Notes: generated by a model not told the origin, from the sequence alone. 64,000 nt of DNA from Spirogloea muscicola (GCA_009602725.1 WELB01000039.1:386351-450350); one strand, 5' to 3'; numbered from the stretch's first letter, positions 24,724-35,097 are shown. Made by a program: numbers and translations.

Positions 24724-25713
24724 CTACTGGGGCTTGGCGACGATGAAACCGCAGCACTGGACCTGCCTGCTCCTGTCGAAGCCAATGACGCGGATGAAGG
24801 CCTTCGGGTACTCCTTCTTGCAGTTGGCGACCTCCTGGAGAACCTGGGTGGAGTCGTTGCAGCCGAACATGGGGAGCTTCCACATGGTCCAGTAGCGGCC
24901 ATCATAGTAGCCAGGGCTCCGGTTGTTGTAGCGAGAGATGGTGCCAACCTGCCAGGCATCAGCACCACAAGCTAGCTTCAGGACGAGCCGAAGCTAGATC
25001 TGATCTTACAGCTCCTTCTGCCAACTAAACTGAAGCAGATCAGAGCAGATCATCGACGGTAAGCAAGGTGCCTGCACTTGTCAGATGCTAGCAACGCACC
25101 TCGTCGAACTCGATGCAGGGGATCCAGCCCTTCAACAGCAGGTAGTCAATCTCCTTGGCAATGGCCTCATCGGACAGGGGGGGGAGGTAGGACAGGGTCT
25201 CGAACTTGGGGTTGTTGTAAGGGGGCCACACCTGGCGACACATCAAAGACAGTACGAGTGATGAGCACGCCGTGCCAGGAGCATCAAGGATCGGCTCTGA
25301 GCAACGTGATGAAAGGCAGGGCAGAGATGAAGCAATGGCATTTGAGGACTGCAGCTTCAGCTCAGGCGGATGTGAGAAGGTGAGTGGCAATGTGACAAAG
25401 CTCAGGCGCATGTGAGAAGGTGAGTGGCAATGTGACAATGCAGGCCGCGGGAAGGTCAGATCTGAGCTCAGAGGCAACGATTAGCCGAGGAGAGGCGGAG
25501 GGGGGGCGCCAGAGGGAGGGCTCTCACGAGGAAGGCGTTGGTCTTGGAGCCGTTGGAGGTGGTCTTCAGGGCCCACTCGTTGGCGGCGCCGGCGTTGCGG
25601 CGGAGGCCGGAGAAGGCGGGGACGACGGAGGTGGAGCGGGAGGCGGGCGCGGCGGCGAGGGCGGGCGCGGCGGCGGCGACGGCCAAGGCGGAGGTGGCGG
25701 CGAGGGCGGCCAT
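24724..25713 (-). CDS. rbcS: Ribulose bisphosphate carboxylase small subunit precursor
   Basis: Small subunit of form I Rubisco, nuclear-encoded and plastid-targeted. Three exons fit perfectly: 25713-25528, 25231-25100 and 24948-24724 (186, 132 and 225 bases, all in phase 0), giving 180 residues. Exon 1 encodes an Ala/Ser/Arg-rich transit peptide ([20 protein letters not shown]...) with a [18 protein letters not shown] end. Exon 2 begins the mature part: [20 protein letters not shown] ... [10 protein letters not shown]. Exon 3: [45 protein letters not shown], ending VAKPQ. The segment between IEFDE and YYDGRYW is short, so the long betaA-betaB loop of Chlamydomonas is absent. Intron 1 holds a 39 bp tandem duplication (25363-25440). 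The start is the first ATG in a GCC-rich context. Confidence 0.97.
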
Positions 25714-26209
25714 GGCGGCGGCTGGATAGGGTGTGGCGGGGAGGGGGCCGCTGACAAATGAGTCAGGGAGGGGGAGGGGGGTTTTGTGGAGGTACCCGTT
25801 GGCGGGGGGCCCAGAATGGCCGTCCGATCGGGATCGGACGGCGCAGCGCGCCGCCCCGGCGCCGCCGATATGCGGCCGCCGGGGATGGGGATGAGATTCA
25901 TCCTCCACCACTGGTCGGCCCGGCCGTCGGATCCGATGCATCTCGGCGGCCGCGTGCGGACGCGCGTGAAGCGCGGGACGGGACGGCCCTCAACGGACCC
26001 GAGGAGCCCCGCGTCGCATTAAACGAGCGTTGCCGGGACTGAAATATCGGCCTCGGCCCTGCTCCAGGCAAGTGGGAAGCGGCAGTTGTGGGGCGGCATC
26101 ATCGTCGGCGTGGCTGCAAGCTGCCTGGTTGGTTGGCTGGTTCGGTCGGTCGATCGTTATTTTGTTCTCGAACTAGCTTCTGGAAGTGTCTATCCTCCTC
26201 CTTACAAGC
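25714..26209. other. rbcS upstream region
   Basis: GC-rich 5' flank of rbcS. Both strands have long open frames from composition only. No TATA-like or other motif I would defend. Confidence 0.4.
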
Positions 26210-26840
26210 TGGCCATTCACAGCCCCCGCCCCCTTCGGAAGAGCTTCACTTCTTCACGCAGTGTACTGGCTTGCGTTGGCCCTCCCTCATTTCTCCCTTT
26301 TGGCTGGTTGGCCGTTCTTTGGCTGATTGAAGAAAGGGCTCGCCCATTGAGGAGAGGGGCTGGACAAGCCAGCCCAAAAAAGAATGAACAAAGTACGAGA
26401 ACGCTGATTGGCCGCCACTTCCGCCTGGCTCCGTCCGCTACTCCGGCACACCCTTCTGGACCCTAGCCTCTCTGATTTGCGGCTGCTTAGCAGGGGTTAC
26501 TGAGTAATTTGTAGCTGCTTTCTTTCTTTGTGTGCTTTGGTTTCTTAGCGCTTCCTCTGGCTTCCTCTGGCCCCCTTCTCGTACTTTGTTCATTCTTTTT
26601 TGGGCTGGCTTGTCCAGCCCCTATCCTCAATGGGCGAGCCCTTTCTTCTGTAGCTACTCTCGTCTCCTCACAGCCACTACCGCCCTTGCTATCGGTCAAG
26701 CTCGTCAAAAGCGATGCTTGTGAATAAAAGCTTCTCTTAGTAGGGGGCCATGGATGAGAAAAGAGAAAGACGCTTTCAGTAGGGCGATGACTGTGATTGG
26801 CCAACCCAGTGAAAAGAATGAACAAAGCTCGAAGGGGCCA
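26210..26840. repeat. Repeat island: hairpin repeats and a LINE-like 3' end
   Basis: Holds GGGCTGG-type repeats at about 26325-26400 (minus), 26585-26650 (plus) and 26785-26835 (minus). The stretch 26455-26585 is the plus-strand counterpart of the LINE-like 3' region at 17980-18110 (ACCCTAGCCTCTCTGATTTG, then GGCTGCTTAGCAGGGGTTAC at the ORF end). Confidence 0.6.
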
Positions 26841-26909
26841 GAAAAGCGCTAAATCCGCTCACTCCGCTGCCTCGGGCTGACCACTCGGGCCCCCCTGCCC
26901 ACGACGTCA

Positions 26910-27210
26910 ATGTCTCCGGCTGACATGGGCTTGCCTGCTGCATATCTGTCGTTCTTGCGACAACGAGTTTCAGCCTGTTTGCAGCGTGCTCAGGCTAATG
27001 CATTGCACCAGAAGGCTGGGCGAGTTCTAGTTGGTGGCAGAAGGGCTTCGAATCTGCCATCAGGCATCGATTAGCGACCTTCATGTATTGACCCGTGGTT
27101 ACTGAGCGGGTCAATCTGCCGTGGGTGATGAACATCATCAGTTGTGCTTGCCCTTGGCCATTTTGGCCTGCGTTTGTTTGAAAGACACGAAAAGTTTTCT
27201 TGCCATACAT
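26910..27210 (+). mobile_element. LINE-like 3' end copy B
   Basis: Plus strand: GLPAAYLSFLRQRVSACLQR, AQANALHQKAGRVLVGGRRA, then the hairpin TTGACCCG...CGGGTCAA at 27088-27114 and the shared 3' tail ending with GTTTGAAAGACACGAAAAG. 5'-truncated. Confidence 0.5.
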
Positions 27211-27531
27211 TGGAAGTGCTGTGTCTTCATTGCCCTCATAGGAGGAAGTCTTGATGCCCGGGGCACTATCAGGCAGGCCATGGGCCTGCGCTGTGGGGCT
27301 TGTTTCCCTGCAACAATGCTAGCATGCCTGACCTCCGGCTGCTCCTCCGTAGCTGTCAAGCTTGCGTGGGTTCACAGTCGCCCTTCGCATTTCAGGTGCT
27401 GTCGCTCTCTACCCCAACACTTGACTTGAGTGCTCTTAGCTCGCTTACCTTCCACCCGCTCGACTGCTGTTAGTAAGTGTGCTGAGCACGAAGCTAAGTA
27501 GGTCAAGCAAAAAGCACATCTCTTGGATGTA

Positions 27532-27991
27532 CAGTCATACCTCGTTATAGGCACGTCGGCCGGTGTGGCGAAAATGTGTGACTATATCGAGGTGTGCTTG
27601 TTCGTTGTAGAGGCACTATTGCCCCCGAATGTGCTTATACCGTGACAATCAGCAATATATCGAATTATATTGAAAAATGGCTTTTGGGGTTTAGGTTTAG
27701 GGTTAGGGTTTAAAAACTAGACCCTAACCCTAGACCTAAACCCAAAGCCCCACACCCTAAACCCTAAAGCTCAACCCTGTAGAGAATATGAGAGATATGT
27801 TCATTTGTTTTCTTATAGGCACTTCTAGTGGGGAATCTGCCCCGAAAAACTGTGCCTGTACATAACGGCACGTTCCCTTATCGAGTCACTTTTGCCAGGG
27901 GAAAAAAGTGCTTCCCGCAAAAAGGTGCCACTATCGAGGGGTTGCCCGAAATGTGCCCTTATCCGTGGGTGCCTATAACGAGGTATGACTG
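27532..27991. mobile_element. pogo/Tigger-like MITE, 460 bp
   Basis: Non-autonomous DNA transposon. Terminal inverted repeats of 23 bp match exactly: left CAGTCATACCTCGTTATAGG (from 27532) and its reverse complement ending at 27991. The element is flanked by TA on both sides (27530-27531 and 27992-27993), the target duplication used by Tc1/mariner/pogo elements, and the TIR resembles the CAGNCATACCTCG ends of Tigger elements. No transposase frame is present, so it would need a transposase in trans. The exact TIRs suggest a fairly recent insertion. The interior holds telomere-like repeats (separate entry). Confidence 0.9.
27684..27768. repeat. Telomere-like repeats as an inverted pair
   Basis: TTTGGGGTTTAGGTTTAGGG on the left faces ACCCTAACCCTAGACCTAAA on the right, followed by ACACCCTAAACCCTAAAGC. 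The two arms can form a hairpin around TTTAAAAACTAG. The units are degenerate TTTAGGG, the plant-type telomere repeat. The whole tract is inside the MITE. Confidence 0.85.
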
Positions 27992-28789
27992 TACATGGCA
28001 GGTACAAAGTCAAGATTGGACAACGAATACTTCATAAAACGGGACTTGCTCTTTGCCGTGTGTACAGCACTTTGAGTGACGTCAGCAACTGTAGAGGCCC
28101 TCTGGCAACAGAGGTACGTAATGCCATTTTTTTATCGCATTCAGAGCCCCTCCTTCAACCGCGTCCTCCACATCCACCCATTTGCCGCGGGCCCTTCCAG
28201 GTGGGGCATTATGCTCGTACTGTTTCCGCATCTAAATTTTACTTCCTTGCTTTCTGCATAGAAATGGCCGCAGCTCACCTGCCTTACTGCAAGCACACTG
28301 CCTCACCCCTGACGCCAATACCAACGCGCTATGGCTTTCCTTTATCTTATACTGGTCAACAATGAAGCTTTGCAAATTGGGCTGTCTGATTTTGGCTGTA
28401 TTTGGCCATCATCAGATCTTCTTCATCTGGCCAGTCATGAAGTGTCCCCACAACTTGTCGCCTGAGCAATGTGGCTCTCACTTCAATTGGTGTGCGCACA
28501 TTGGGGCCACCTCCCATATGCCGCCGGCTGTGTGCTACAAATTGGTAGCGAAGTATCTGCCTTGTGATGCTCATGCAAGAATTGAGGTATCCTATGCGCA
28601 CATGTAAAGAGGCGCCTGCAGGTGTGCCATATGAGCCGCCTTTCTGCTCCTCACCCCAGCATTGCCCCGGACTGTGACAGGGTTAATCTCAAGTACCTAG
28701 ACGATAGGTCAGCATGAAGAAGGAAGCGGATCTACTTTTTCTTTGGTGGTAATGATGAGCAGATGTAGCACAATTGTGGCTTCCTGCCA
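27992..28789. other. Region between MITE and PTD-like gene, nothing recognised
   Basis: Short frames on both strands without motifs. Likely includes the 3' UTR of the PTD-like gene near its right edge. Confidence 0.4.
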
Positions 28790-30314
28790 TCAGTTCAGCT
28801 GCGGGGTGCGGTTGTACTGGTCATCACGGAAGAAGGCTGCAACTTTTTCAGCCTCAGAGGGCCGCATGCCCGTCCTACTCACAATCATCTCAGGGCCCGC
28901 TGATGCGATGGCTTCAATTGACCCAAAGGCTTGTAGCAGCTGCACAATGGCCACATAGAACAATGACACTGGCAGATCGAGCATGTGCAATGCAGTACGA
29001 TTTCCTTGCTCGACATTGTTGCTAAAGGAGAGGCCTGACTTATACCACATAAACACTGGGCCCGTCCAGGCTAGGGACAGCGAGCAATGCAGTAGCTATG
29101 GCTTCTGGCGACTTCACCAGCTCCTGCCGCTGCCAGACCTTGCACAGAAAGAGTGAAGCCAGTAGCAATCGTGTTGGCACCAGCCACCCTTCTGAAGTCG
29201 AGCAAGTCATTGCATACGATGCATGCTGGAAAAGCTGCTTTGTGTGTCTGCTCAGAAATACTTGCCTCGGCACCGAGCACTTCCATGGTGCCTTGTCTCT
29301 TGCACTCTGCAAAGGCAGGCCTCAAAGATCTCATCATGAAATGCACTAGCAACGACTGTGAGGAATTTGACAAGTTGGCATTGGCAAGCAACTGAAATCA
29401 AGCCACCTGCTCACCAGCTTGCACATGAACGAGCCGCAAGACCTTGGCTATTGCTGACAGCCCGTCTGCTACGAGGACAAATGGCGTCTTGCCAAAGCAG
29501 GACTTGCAGTGCCTGGTGCATTGCAGCTTTTGATTCTATATTGGCGATGTGCTTGTAACAGGCAATGGAGGTGCCGATGCATTTACGTGACATATTTACA
29601 GCCTTGATCTTCGGATACTTGCACCTATCTCTGCAAAGTTGCCTGCTGATAACGCACCGAATTGGCAGCTCAGACATGTGTTGTGAAATGTGAGCACACC
29701 GAAAGTAGGCCTTGTTGAATTCTGAATTTCTTTGGGGGCCTGGCGCAGCGACGACAACGTAGGACCGCTGAAAGCTTTGGCTCATCTTTGCTACTCTGCC
29801 ACACACAGGTCTTCTTCAAGAATCAGAAGTCTGCCGACCCGCTCTAGCCAAGAAGTGATCCGTGGCCATGCAAGCGACCTGCGACCAGCAAGACTACTCA
29901 GTAGGCAGCTGTTAGAGTAGCAAGACTACCACGAAATGCATATAATCAGAATACCAGCATCTATAAATTTCACCTCTCCCAGACTTCGGGGTTGGCGTCA
30001 GGAGACCAGTCGGCGAGGATGATGAAGGCCATTGACACGCCGGTGGTGTTGAAGATCACATCCTTCAGCAGGACAAGCGGCCTACCCCGGTCAGACCATG
30101 CGAGGTCGTCTTATCGAGGACGCAACCAGCGCGGCAGCCCGGGCCTCGTGAAGCAGATGTAGCAGCCATCAACCGGCAGGATTGCGGAGGTCTTGAGTCT
30201 GTAGCCGCCGGCTGCGCCTGCCTCCAGCGCCGCAGCCAGCGACCGGTGGGAGCGCTGCCACGCATCGCTCAATATACACGCCCCGGCTCCGCCGCAGCCG
30301 CGTGGCGCTGCCAT
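28790..30314 (-). CDS. PTD: ERCC1/XPF-family helix-hairpin-helix protein, PTD-like
   Basis: Likely homologue of PARTING DANCERS, an ERCC1-like protein that works with SHOC1 in class I meiotic crossover formation in plants. Exons I can place: 30314-30127 (start MAAPRGCGGAGACILSDAWQ, ends GLPRW), 30081-29974 (VLLKDVIFNTTGVSMAFIIL, ADWSPDANPEVWE), about 29795-29705 (SQSFQRSYVVVAAPGPQRNS, EFNKAYFR), one or more exons around 29690-29490 (MSELPIRCVIS; ACYKHIANIESKAAMHQALQ), about 29149-29055 (VWQRQELVKSPEAIATALLA, VPSLDG) and a last exon ending at a TGA at 28790-28792. The last exon carries the helix-hairpin-helix: LLQAFGSIEAIASAGPEM, then GMRPSEAEKVAAFFRDDQYN. The order central XPF-like fold then HhH, the short length and the FFRD...P.LN end fit PTD better than ERCC1 or FAAP24, but I judge this from memory. 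No nuclease ERKXXXD motif is seen, as expected for PTD. Confidence 0.65.
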
Positions 30315-30420
30315 GGCCGCCTGAACGGCGCGGAGGAGAGCACAGCGGCAGTGGGGACGAGCGACGATCTGGTGCCTGTGACTGTGACACGGGGGACGAG
30401 GAGATGGCCCTGGGCCAGGA

Positions 30421-30960
30421 AAAAAGATCGTGTATTAGAAAGAAATGTAGGCCAAATGGCCAGGTACAAAGGCAAGCACATCTAAAAATCTACATAACCT
30501 ACAGCAGATTGACCCGCTCAATAACCACGGGTCAAAACATAAAGGTCACTACTCGATGCATGAATACTAGATGCCAGGAACGGAGCCCTTCTGCCACCTA
30601 CTAGAGCTCGCCCAGCTTTCTGGTGCAAGGCACTAGCCTGAGCACGCTGCAAACAGGCCGAAACTCGACGTCGCAAGAGCGACAGATATGCAGCTGGCAA
30701 GCCCATCTCAGCCGGAAACACCTGCGCGTCGAGTGTAGCCTAGATTGGCAATGTTTTGAAGCAGAGTGTGGAAACGAGGACCCAGACAGCCAAAGATGTC
30801 GATTGCAGCTGGCAGGAGTTGATCGCATTGGGGGTAATCGGAGTAATGCCGCAGTTTTCTTTGCTCTGCTCCGCCCACTGCGTGCCCAGCAATGTGTGTT
30901 GATGCTGGGCCTTTATATGCCTCCGTAACAACAACGCCGACCAGGGAGGGATGCACCAAT
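30421..30960 (-). mobile_element. LINE-like 3' end copy C
   Basis: Minus strand from 30960: VVVTEAYKGPASTHIAGHAV, KLRHYSDYPQCDQLLPAAID, FGCLGPRFHTLLQNIANLGY, then GLPAAYLSLLRRRVSACLQR, ALHQKAGRALVGGRR, SSDLYVLTRGY and a stop in the hairpin 30509-30535, then a 3' tail to about 30421. The V.V..AY.G...AE..K...Y block followed by FG.LG resembles the C-terminal endonuclease-like part of some non-LTR ORFs. Carries at least one disruption. Confidence 0.55.
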
Positions 30961-31209
30961 GCAACCCTCCACCAGCCGTCGTCTGCAGCCTGTTTGCAGC
31001 TTCTTCCTCCAGCGATCCTTGGCCCACGCCTTGCACCTGCGTGTGGCCGTGCTCTAGCTGCCGCTTCTGGCTCTCCGTCAAGGCGACTAATGTCCGGCGG
31101 CTAGACTTTGTGACTAGTGGCTGCTGGTTAACATTACAAAGTGAATATCCTTCGTGGTACTTGCTTAGTTGTATTTTTCGGCCCCTTCGAACCTGGTCCC
31201 TTCTTTTCG

Positions 31210-31740
31210 GGCTGCCTTTTCGTTGTGGTAACGGAGGCGTACAAGGGACCAGCATCCACACACATCGCTGGTCATGCAGTGGGCGTTGCAGAACAAAGAA
31301 AGCTGCAGCATTACTCCGACTACCCTCAATGCGATCAGCTCCTGCCAGCAGCAATCGACGTCTTTGGTTGTCTGGGTCCTCGTTTCCACACCCTCCTCCA
31401 AAACATTGCCAATCTAGGCTACACACGTCGTGCAGATAGTGTTTCCGGTTGAGTTGGGCTTGCCAGCTGCATATCTGTCTTTCTTGCGACGACGTGTTTC
31501 GGCCTGTTTGCAGCGTGCTCAGGCTAATGACTTGCACCAGAAAGCTGGCCGAGCTCTAGTTGGTGGCAGAAGGGCTTCGTATCTGACATCTAGTATTCAG
31601 GCATCAATTAGCGACCTTTATGTTTTGACCCGTGGTTACTGAGCGGGTCACTTTGCTGTAGATCATGTAGGTCTTTAGATGTGCTTGCCTTTGTACTTGG
31701 CCTTTGGCCTTCGTTTGTTTCAAAAACACGAAATTTTCCT
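31210..31740 (+). mobile_element. LINE-like 3' end copy D, inverted relative to copy C
   Basis: Plus-strand copy of the same segment as copy C: VVVTEAYKGPASTHIAGHAV, FGCLGPRFHTLLQNIANLGY, ELGLPAAYLSFLRRRVSACL, SISDLYVLTRGY, stop in the hairpin at 31626-31650, 3' tail ending near CAAAAACACGAAA at 31735. Together C and D form an inverted repeat with arms of about 500 bp and a spacer of about 250 bp. Confidence 0.55.
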
Positions 31741-32578
31741 TTTCTCGGCCCTCGCCCCTTTCGAATGAGCTTACTAGGGTTTATTTGAGCTTATTTCTTG
31801 CAGCGGCTCAGGCTTTCCACCAGAGAGCTGGGCGAGCTCTAGCTAGGGTCTCCTTTGTCTTCGGGCAGCATTTTACAGCCCTCACCCTCTTTTCGATGAG
31901 CTTACTTCACTTGCTGGTGGCTGAAATGAAATTGCTCGCCCAGAGAAGAGGGGCTGGCAAAGCCAGCCAAAACGAATGGACAAAATCCAGAGAGCCAAAA
32001 AGGGTGCCGAAACGAAAAGCTACACAGCTAGACTCGAGACGCTGAAGGGCTTGGTAATTGCCGTCCAGTATTTGGATATCGACTAGCGATCCCCTTGCTG
32101 ACTCATTATTGAGCGAGTCTGCTAAGCAGCTTGTGATATAGATAGATGTACTTGGCGCTGTGCTTGCCACTCAGGCCCTCCATTACTCAATACTCGTCTT
32201 GCACCAGTAAGCAGGCTTTACGTGCCCATTGACAAGAGCCCCGTTCGGAAGAATCTTTCCATTTGGCAGAGCTTGCTTGTCCACTTGCTAAAATTTGGCT
32301 TTTGAGCGGGTCGGCAAAGCAGCAGGCGGCGTTGTTCGTCTACGTGCTTGCCTTGGTACTTGGCTGCTCTGGCCCTAGTCACTCACCACTCAACAGGTCG
32401 GCTTGACCTCTTGCACGGGATGCGCAGTGTTTCGACGCACCACAAGGAGCAGGCAGAGTCCATCCGCAGTGGGCTCCAGGCCCTGGTGTACCGAATGCTG
32501 CTCTCATTTCCCCACAACTTACACTAACACATGCGTTGTTCAGCATCTTCGTTCTGATCATGCCCTGGCTGCCGCCTC
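31741..32578. repeat. Degraded LINE-like ends and hairpin repeats
   Basis: A GGGCTGG-type repeat lies at about 31945-31990 (minus). A diverged stop-codon hairpin reads GACTC...GAGTC at about 32099-32119. Another related segment runs near 32280-32380. No intact frame. Confidence 0.5.
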
Positions 32579-32996
32579 AAGCTATTGTCAGGGCGACTCC
32601 CTTCTTGGCTGCTACTTTTTCCCCTTGCGGCCGCTGAGTAGGGGTTACTGGAGTGGCTTCCTTAAATGGTTTCTACAATTCCGGACTCCTTCGAGAACTT
32701 GTTCTTTCGTTTGTGGGCTGGCTTTTCACAGCCCTCGCCCATTCTCCCTTGCCCCATTTGGAGGAGCTGCCTTTTCTCTGTAGATGTAAGCTATTGTCAG
32801 GGCGACTCCCTTCTTGGCTGCTACTTTTTCCCCTTGCGGCCGCTGAGTAGGAATTACTGGACTGGCTTCCTTAATGGTTTCTACAATTCCGGACTCCTTC
32901 GAGAACTGTTCTTTCGTTTGTGGGCTGGCTTTTCACAGCCCTCGCCCATTCTCCCTCGCCCCATTTGGAGGAGCTACCTTTTCTTTGTAGATGTGC
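32579..32996 (+). repeat. 209 bp tandem duplication
   Basis: AAGCTATTGTCAGGGCGACT starts at 32579 and again at 32788; the two units agree almost throughout, with a few base changes and a one-base length difference compensated elsewhere. Each unit contains one GGGCTGGCTTTTCACAGCCC hairpin repeat (about 32716 and 32922), so the repeat was copied along with its flank. Confidence 0.85.
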
Positions 32997-33059
32997 TTTG
33001 CCCTTGCTACCAACCCCCTCCTCTCTCTTCTCCCTCTTCTCTTCTCCTCTCTCGGCTCC

Positions 33060-33345
33060 CCAAGTCAGCCTCTCCGATCTGTATGTGCTCACCCGTGGAT
33101 CTAGACTTTCCCTTCAGTCGCCCTCTTTTCCTTCCTCTTCTCAGCACATCTGACTTCCTATTGCTCTTACTACCTGGGGGTAGTAAGAGCGCCCCGTCTG
33201 CCTAGCCTGTGGCTCCGGTACATAGTCATGAAAACCCTCTGTATGCATTTCACTGGCTTTTGAACGAGGCGGGCGTGGAGCGCCCCCATCCTGTTTGTAT
33301 GATCTTGTGGGGCTGGCTCTTCACAGCCCTCGCCCCCTTGGCAGG
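33060..33345 (+). mobile_element. LINE-like 3' end copies, diverged
   Basis: At 33060-33107 the plus strand reads PQVSLSDLYVLTRGS, then at about 33140-33180 SDFLLLLL and a 3' region GTCTGCCTAGCCTGTGGCTC (33197-33216). A GGGCTGG-type repeat follows at 33308-33345. Confidence 0.45.
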
Positions 33346-33630
33346 GCTGGTTCTGCCCTGCTCCTAGCCCTCGTCTTGGACAGCTGCTTCTTTCTAGCGG
33401 GCCCTTGGACATGAGGAGTCTGAGGGAGCATTCGACATGGCGGCAAACACACGAGAGGCCACCGAGGATAAGCTGACATGCCAACGGTGACGACGGAAGG
33501 GGTGGCCTGGCCCCGCAATGTTCACAAAGCCTGTGTTGAGCACTCAGCTGGCTTCACAGCCGGCCCTTGACTCATTTTGCCTCGTTCTCCCTTTGCCTCG
33601 AAAGAGAGTAGAATGTGGCTGCTGTCATTA
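33346..33630. other. Nothing recognised
   Basis: Spacer between two inverted LINE-like ends. No motif seen. Confidence 0.3.
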
Positions 33631-33634
33631 ACAC

Positions 33635-33860
33635 AGCATCTGTAAAAGCCAGCCATTTGCATGCAGAGGGTGTTCATGATTATGCTAGCGGAGCCACAGG
33701 CTAGGCAGACAAAGGGCTCTTAGGAACCCCGTGAAAGCAATAGGAAATCAGATGAGCTGTAGGGAGGAAGAGCAACCCCGCTCCGCAAGCCAGAGGCTGC
33801 TGCGAGGGCGCGACCGGCTTGGCGGTACAAAGCAAGCGCACGGGACCACTGGGGGGACAT
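33635..33860 (-). mobile_element. LINE-like 3' end, inverted partner of the 33.1 kb copy
   Basis: Minus strand from about 33860: RALALYRQAGRALAAASGLR, then SSDFLLLSRGS and a stop, then GTCTGCCTAGCCTGTGGCTC (33691-33712), the same 3' region as at 33197-33216 but inverted. Diverged from copies A-D. Confidence 0.45.
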
Positions 33861-35097
33861 GATATACTCATGCGGTAGCAGGATATAAAACCCAAAGGCA
33901 CCGAGCCTCCAGGAAGTGCTGTTACCTGTTCGCAGTCCGATGGTCGGCTTAGGCCAGCAGCGAAAGTAATGAGGACAACTGACCCCCGTAGTATCCCGTG
34001 GATGTCCATAGACAGTTTAGGGGTCCGGGCCGCTGAAAGTCATCTATCATTAGACTGAGGCTGGTCGAAAATCCTTCACCGTAGCAAAGCTGCACACGCC
34101 GAGCAATCCGCAAACCAGTGGGCCACCTTTGCTGCAATCAGCTGCCGGGCCTCGTTATGGGCAGACCGCCAGAAGCACCACAAGCAGGCCACATGGAGGG
34201 CTCTTTGAATATGGTCCAGATCCAGATTGAAGAATAAGCATTGTCTCACACATGGCTTGAGAAGGCTCATATCAATACTCAAAGGTCATTGTGAGCATCA
34301 CTGGACGGCAAGCCTCACCCTGCGGCCTTTGCACCCTTCCAGCTGCATGGTACTTGCGCCACAACCCTGCTCTTATTATAATGATCGAAGATTCTTCAAG
34401 ACAGGACTTCTTATCCTAGCCCTCCCCCTAAATTTAGAGAACGATTGGCAATGTAGCCCATCCTATGCTTGCTGGGCTGGTGGTCCACAAGGAAGCGAAG
34501 CGAAGGGCGCCGCCGCTGTAAGTGTGAGGCAGGATCCACCGGATGTCATCCCTTAGTCCGCTATTGTAACTATCTCATGCCATCTGTACTACATCGTCAG
34601 AGTATGCATAGAGGCACGGCTTATCATCACACAAGAGACATTCAGCACCGCATTCCAGTGCTTTGCTGTGCAGCGGCGAGTCAACCTCAGAATTTCTCGC
34701 CACGCGAGACCAGGAAGTTTGGGGCAGGAGGGAAAAGATCGTGTATTAGAAAGGGGGGGCGCGGCAGTGAAACTGCTGGTAGCGGCAGCGTTAGAGAGAG
34801 GCAGGGGTCAACACTGCCCTTACCTTACTTATTTGTTTGGAGCTGGCCTCTCACAGCCATCCCCTTACTCTGGAGAAGCTGTTTCATCCCATAGGCGTGC
34901 AGGTATTGCAGGAAATTGCATGATTTGATCGTCGGAGGGCTTGAGCGGCCAAGCACTGAAAGAAGGCGCGCGCGGTGCGTGACTTGAGAGGGAGGCCAAG
35001 GCAAGCCAGTATACTGTATTCAAGATAGATAAGAATCAAACAGTGGCTAACATATCCAACTGAAAACAAAATTCCTCGGGATTGTGTGAACAGTTGC
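33861..35097. other. Intergenic, no gene called
   Basis: One GGGCTGG-like repeat variant at about 34838-34880 and a LINE tail remnant at 34733-34756 (AAAAGATCGTGTATTAGAAA). Otherwise nothing recognisable on either strand. Confidence 0.4.

Noticed and set aside
25420-26040. Long frames opposite rbcS exon 1
   Set aside because: Gly-rich antisense shadow of the transit-peptide exon.
31220-31740. Copies C and D as exons of a host gene
   Set aside because: The same coding block recurs in several truncated, disrupted copies with shared 3' tails, as expected for a retroelement.
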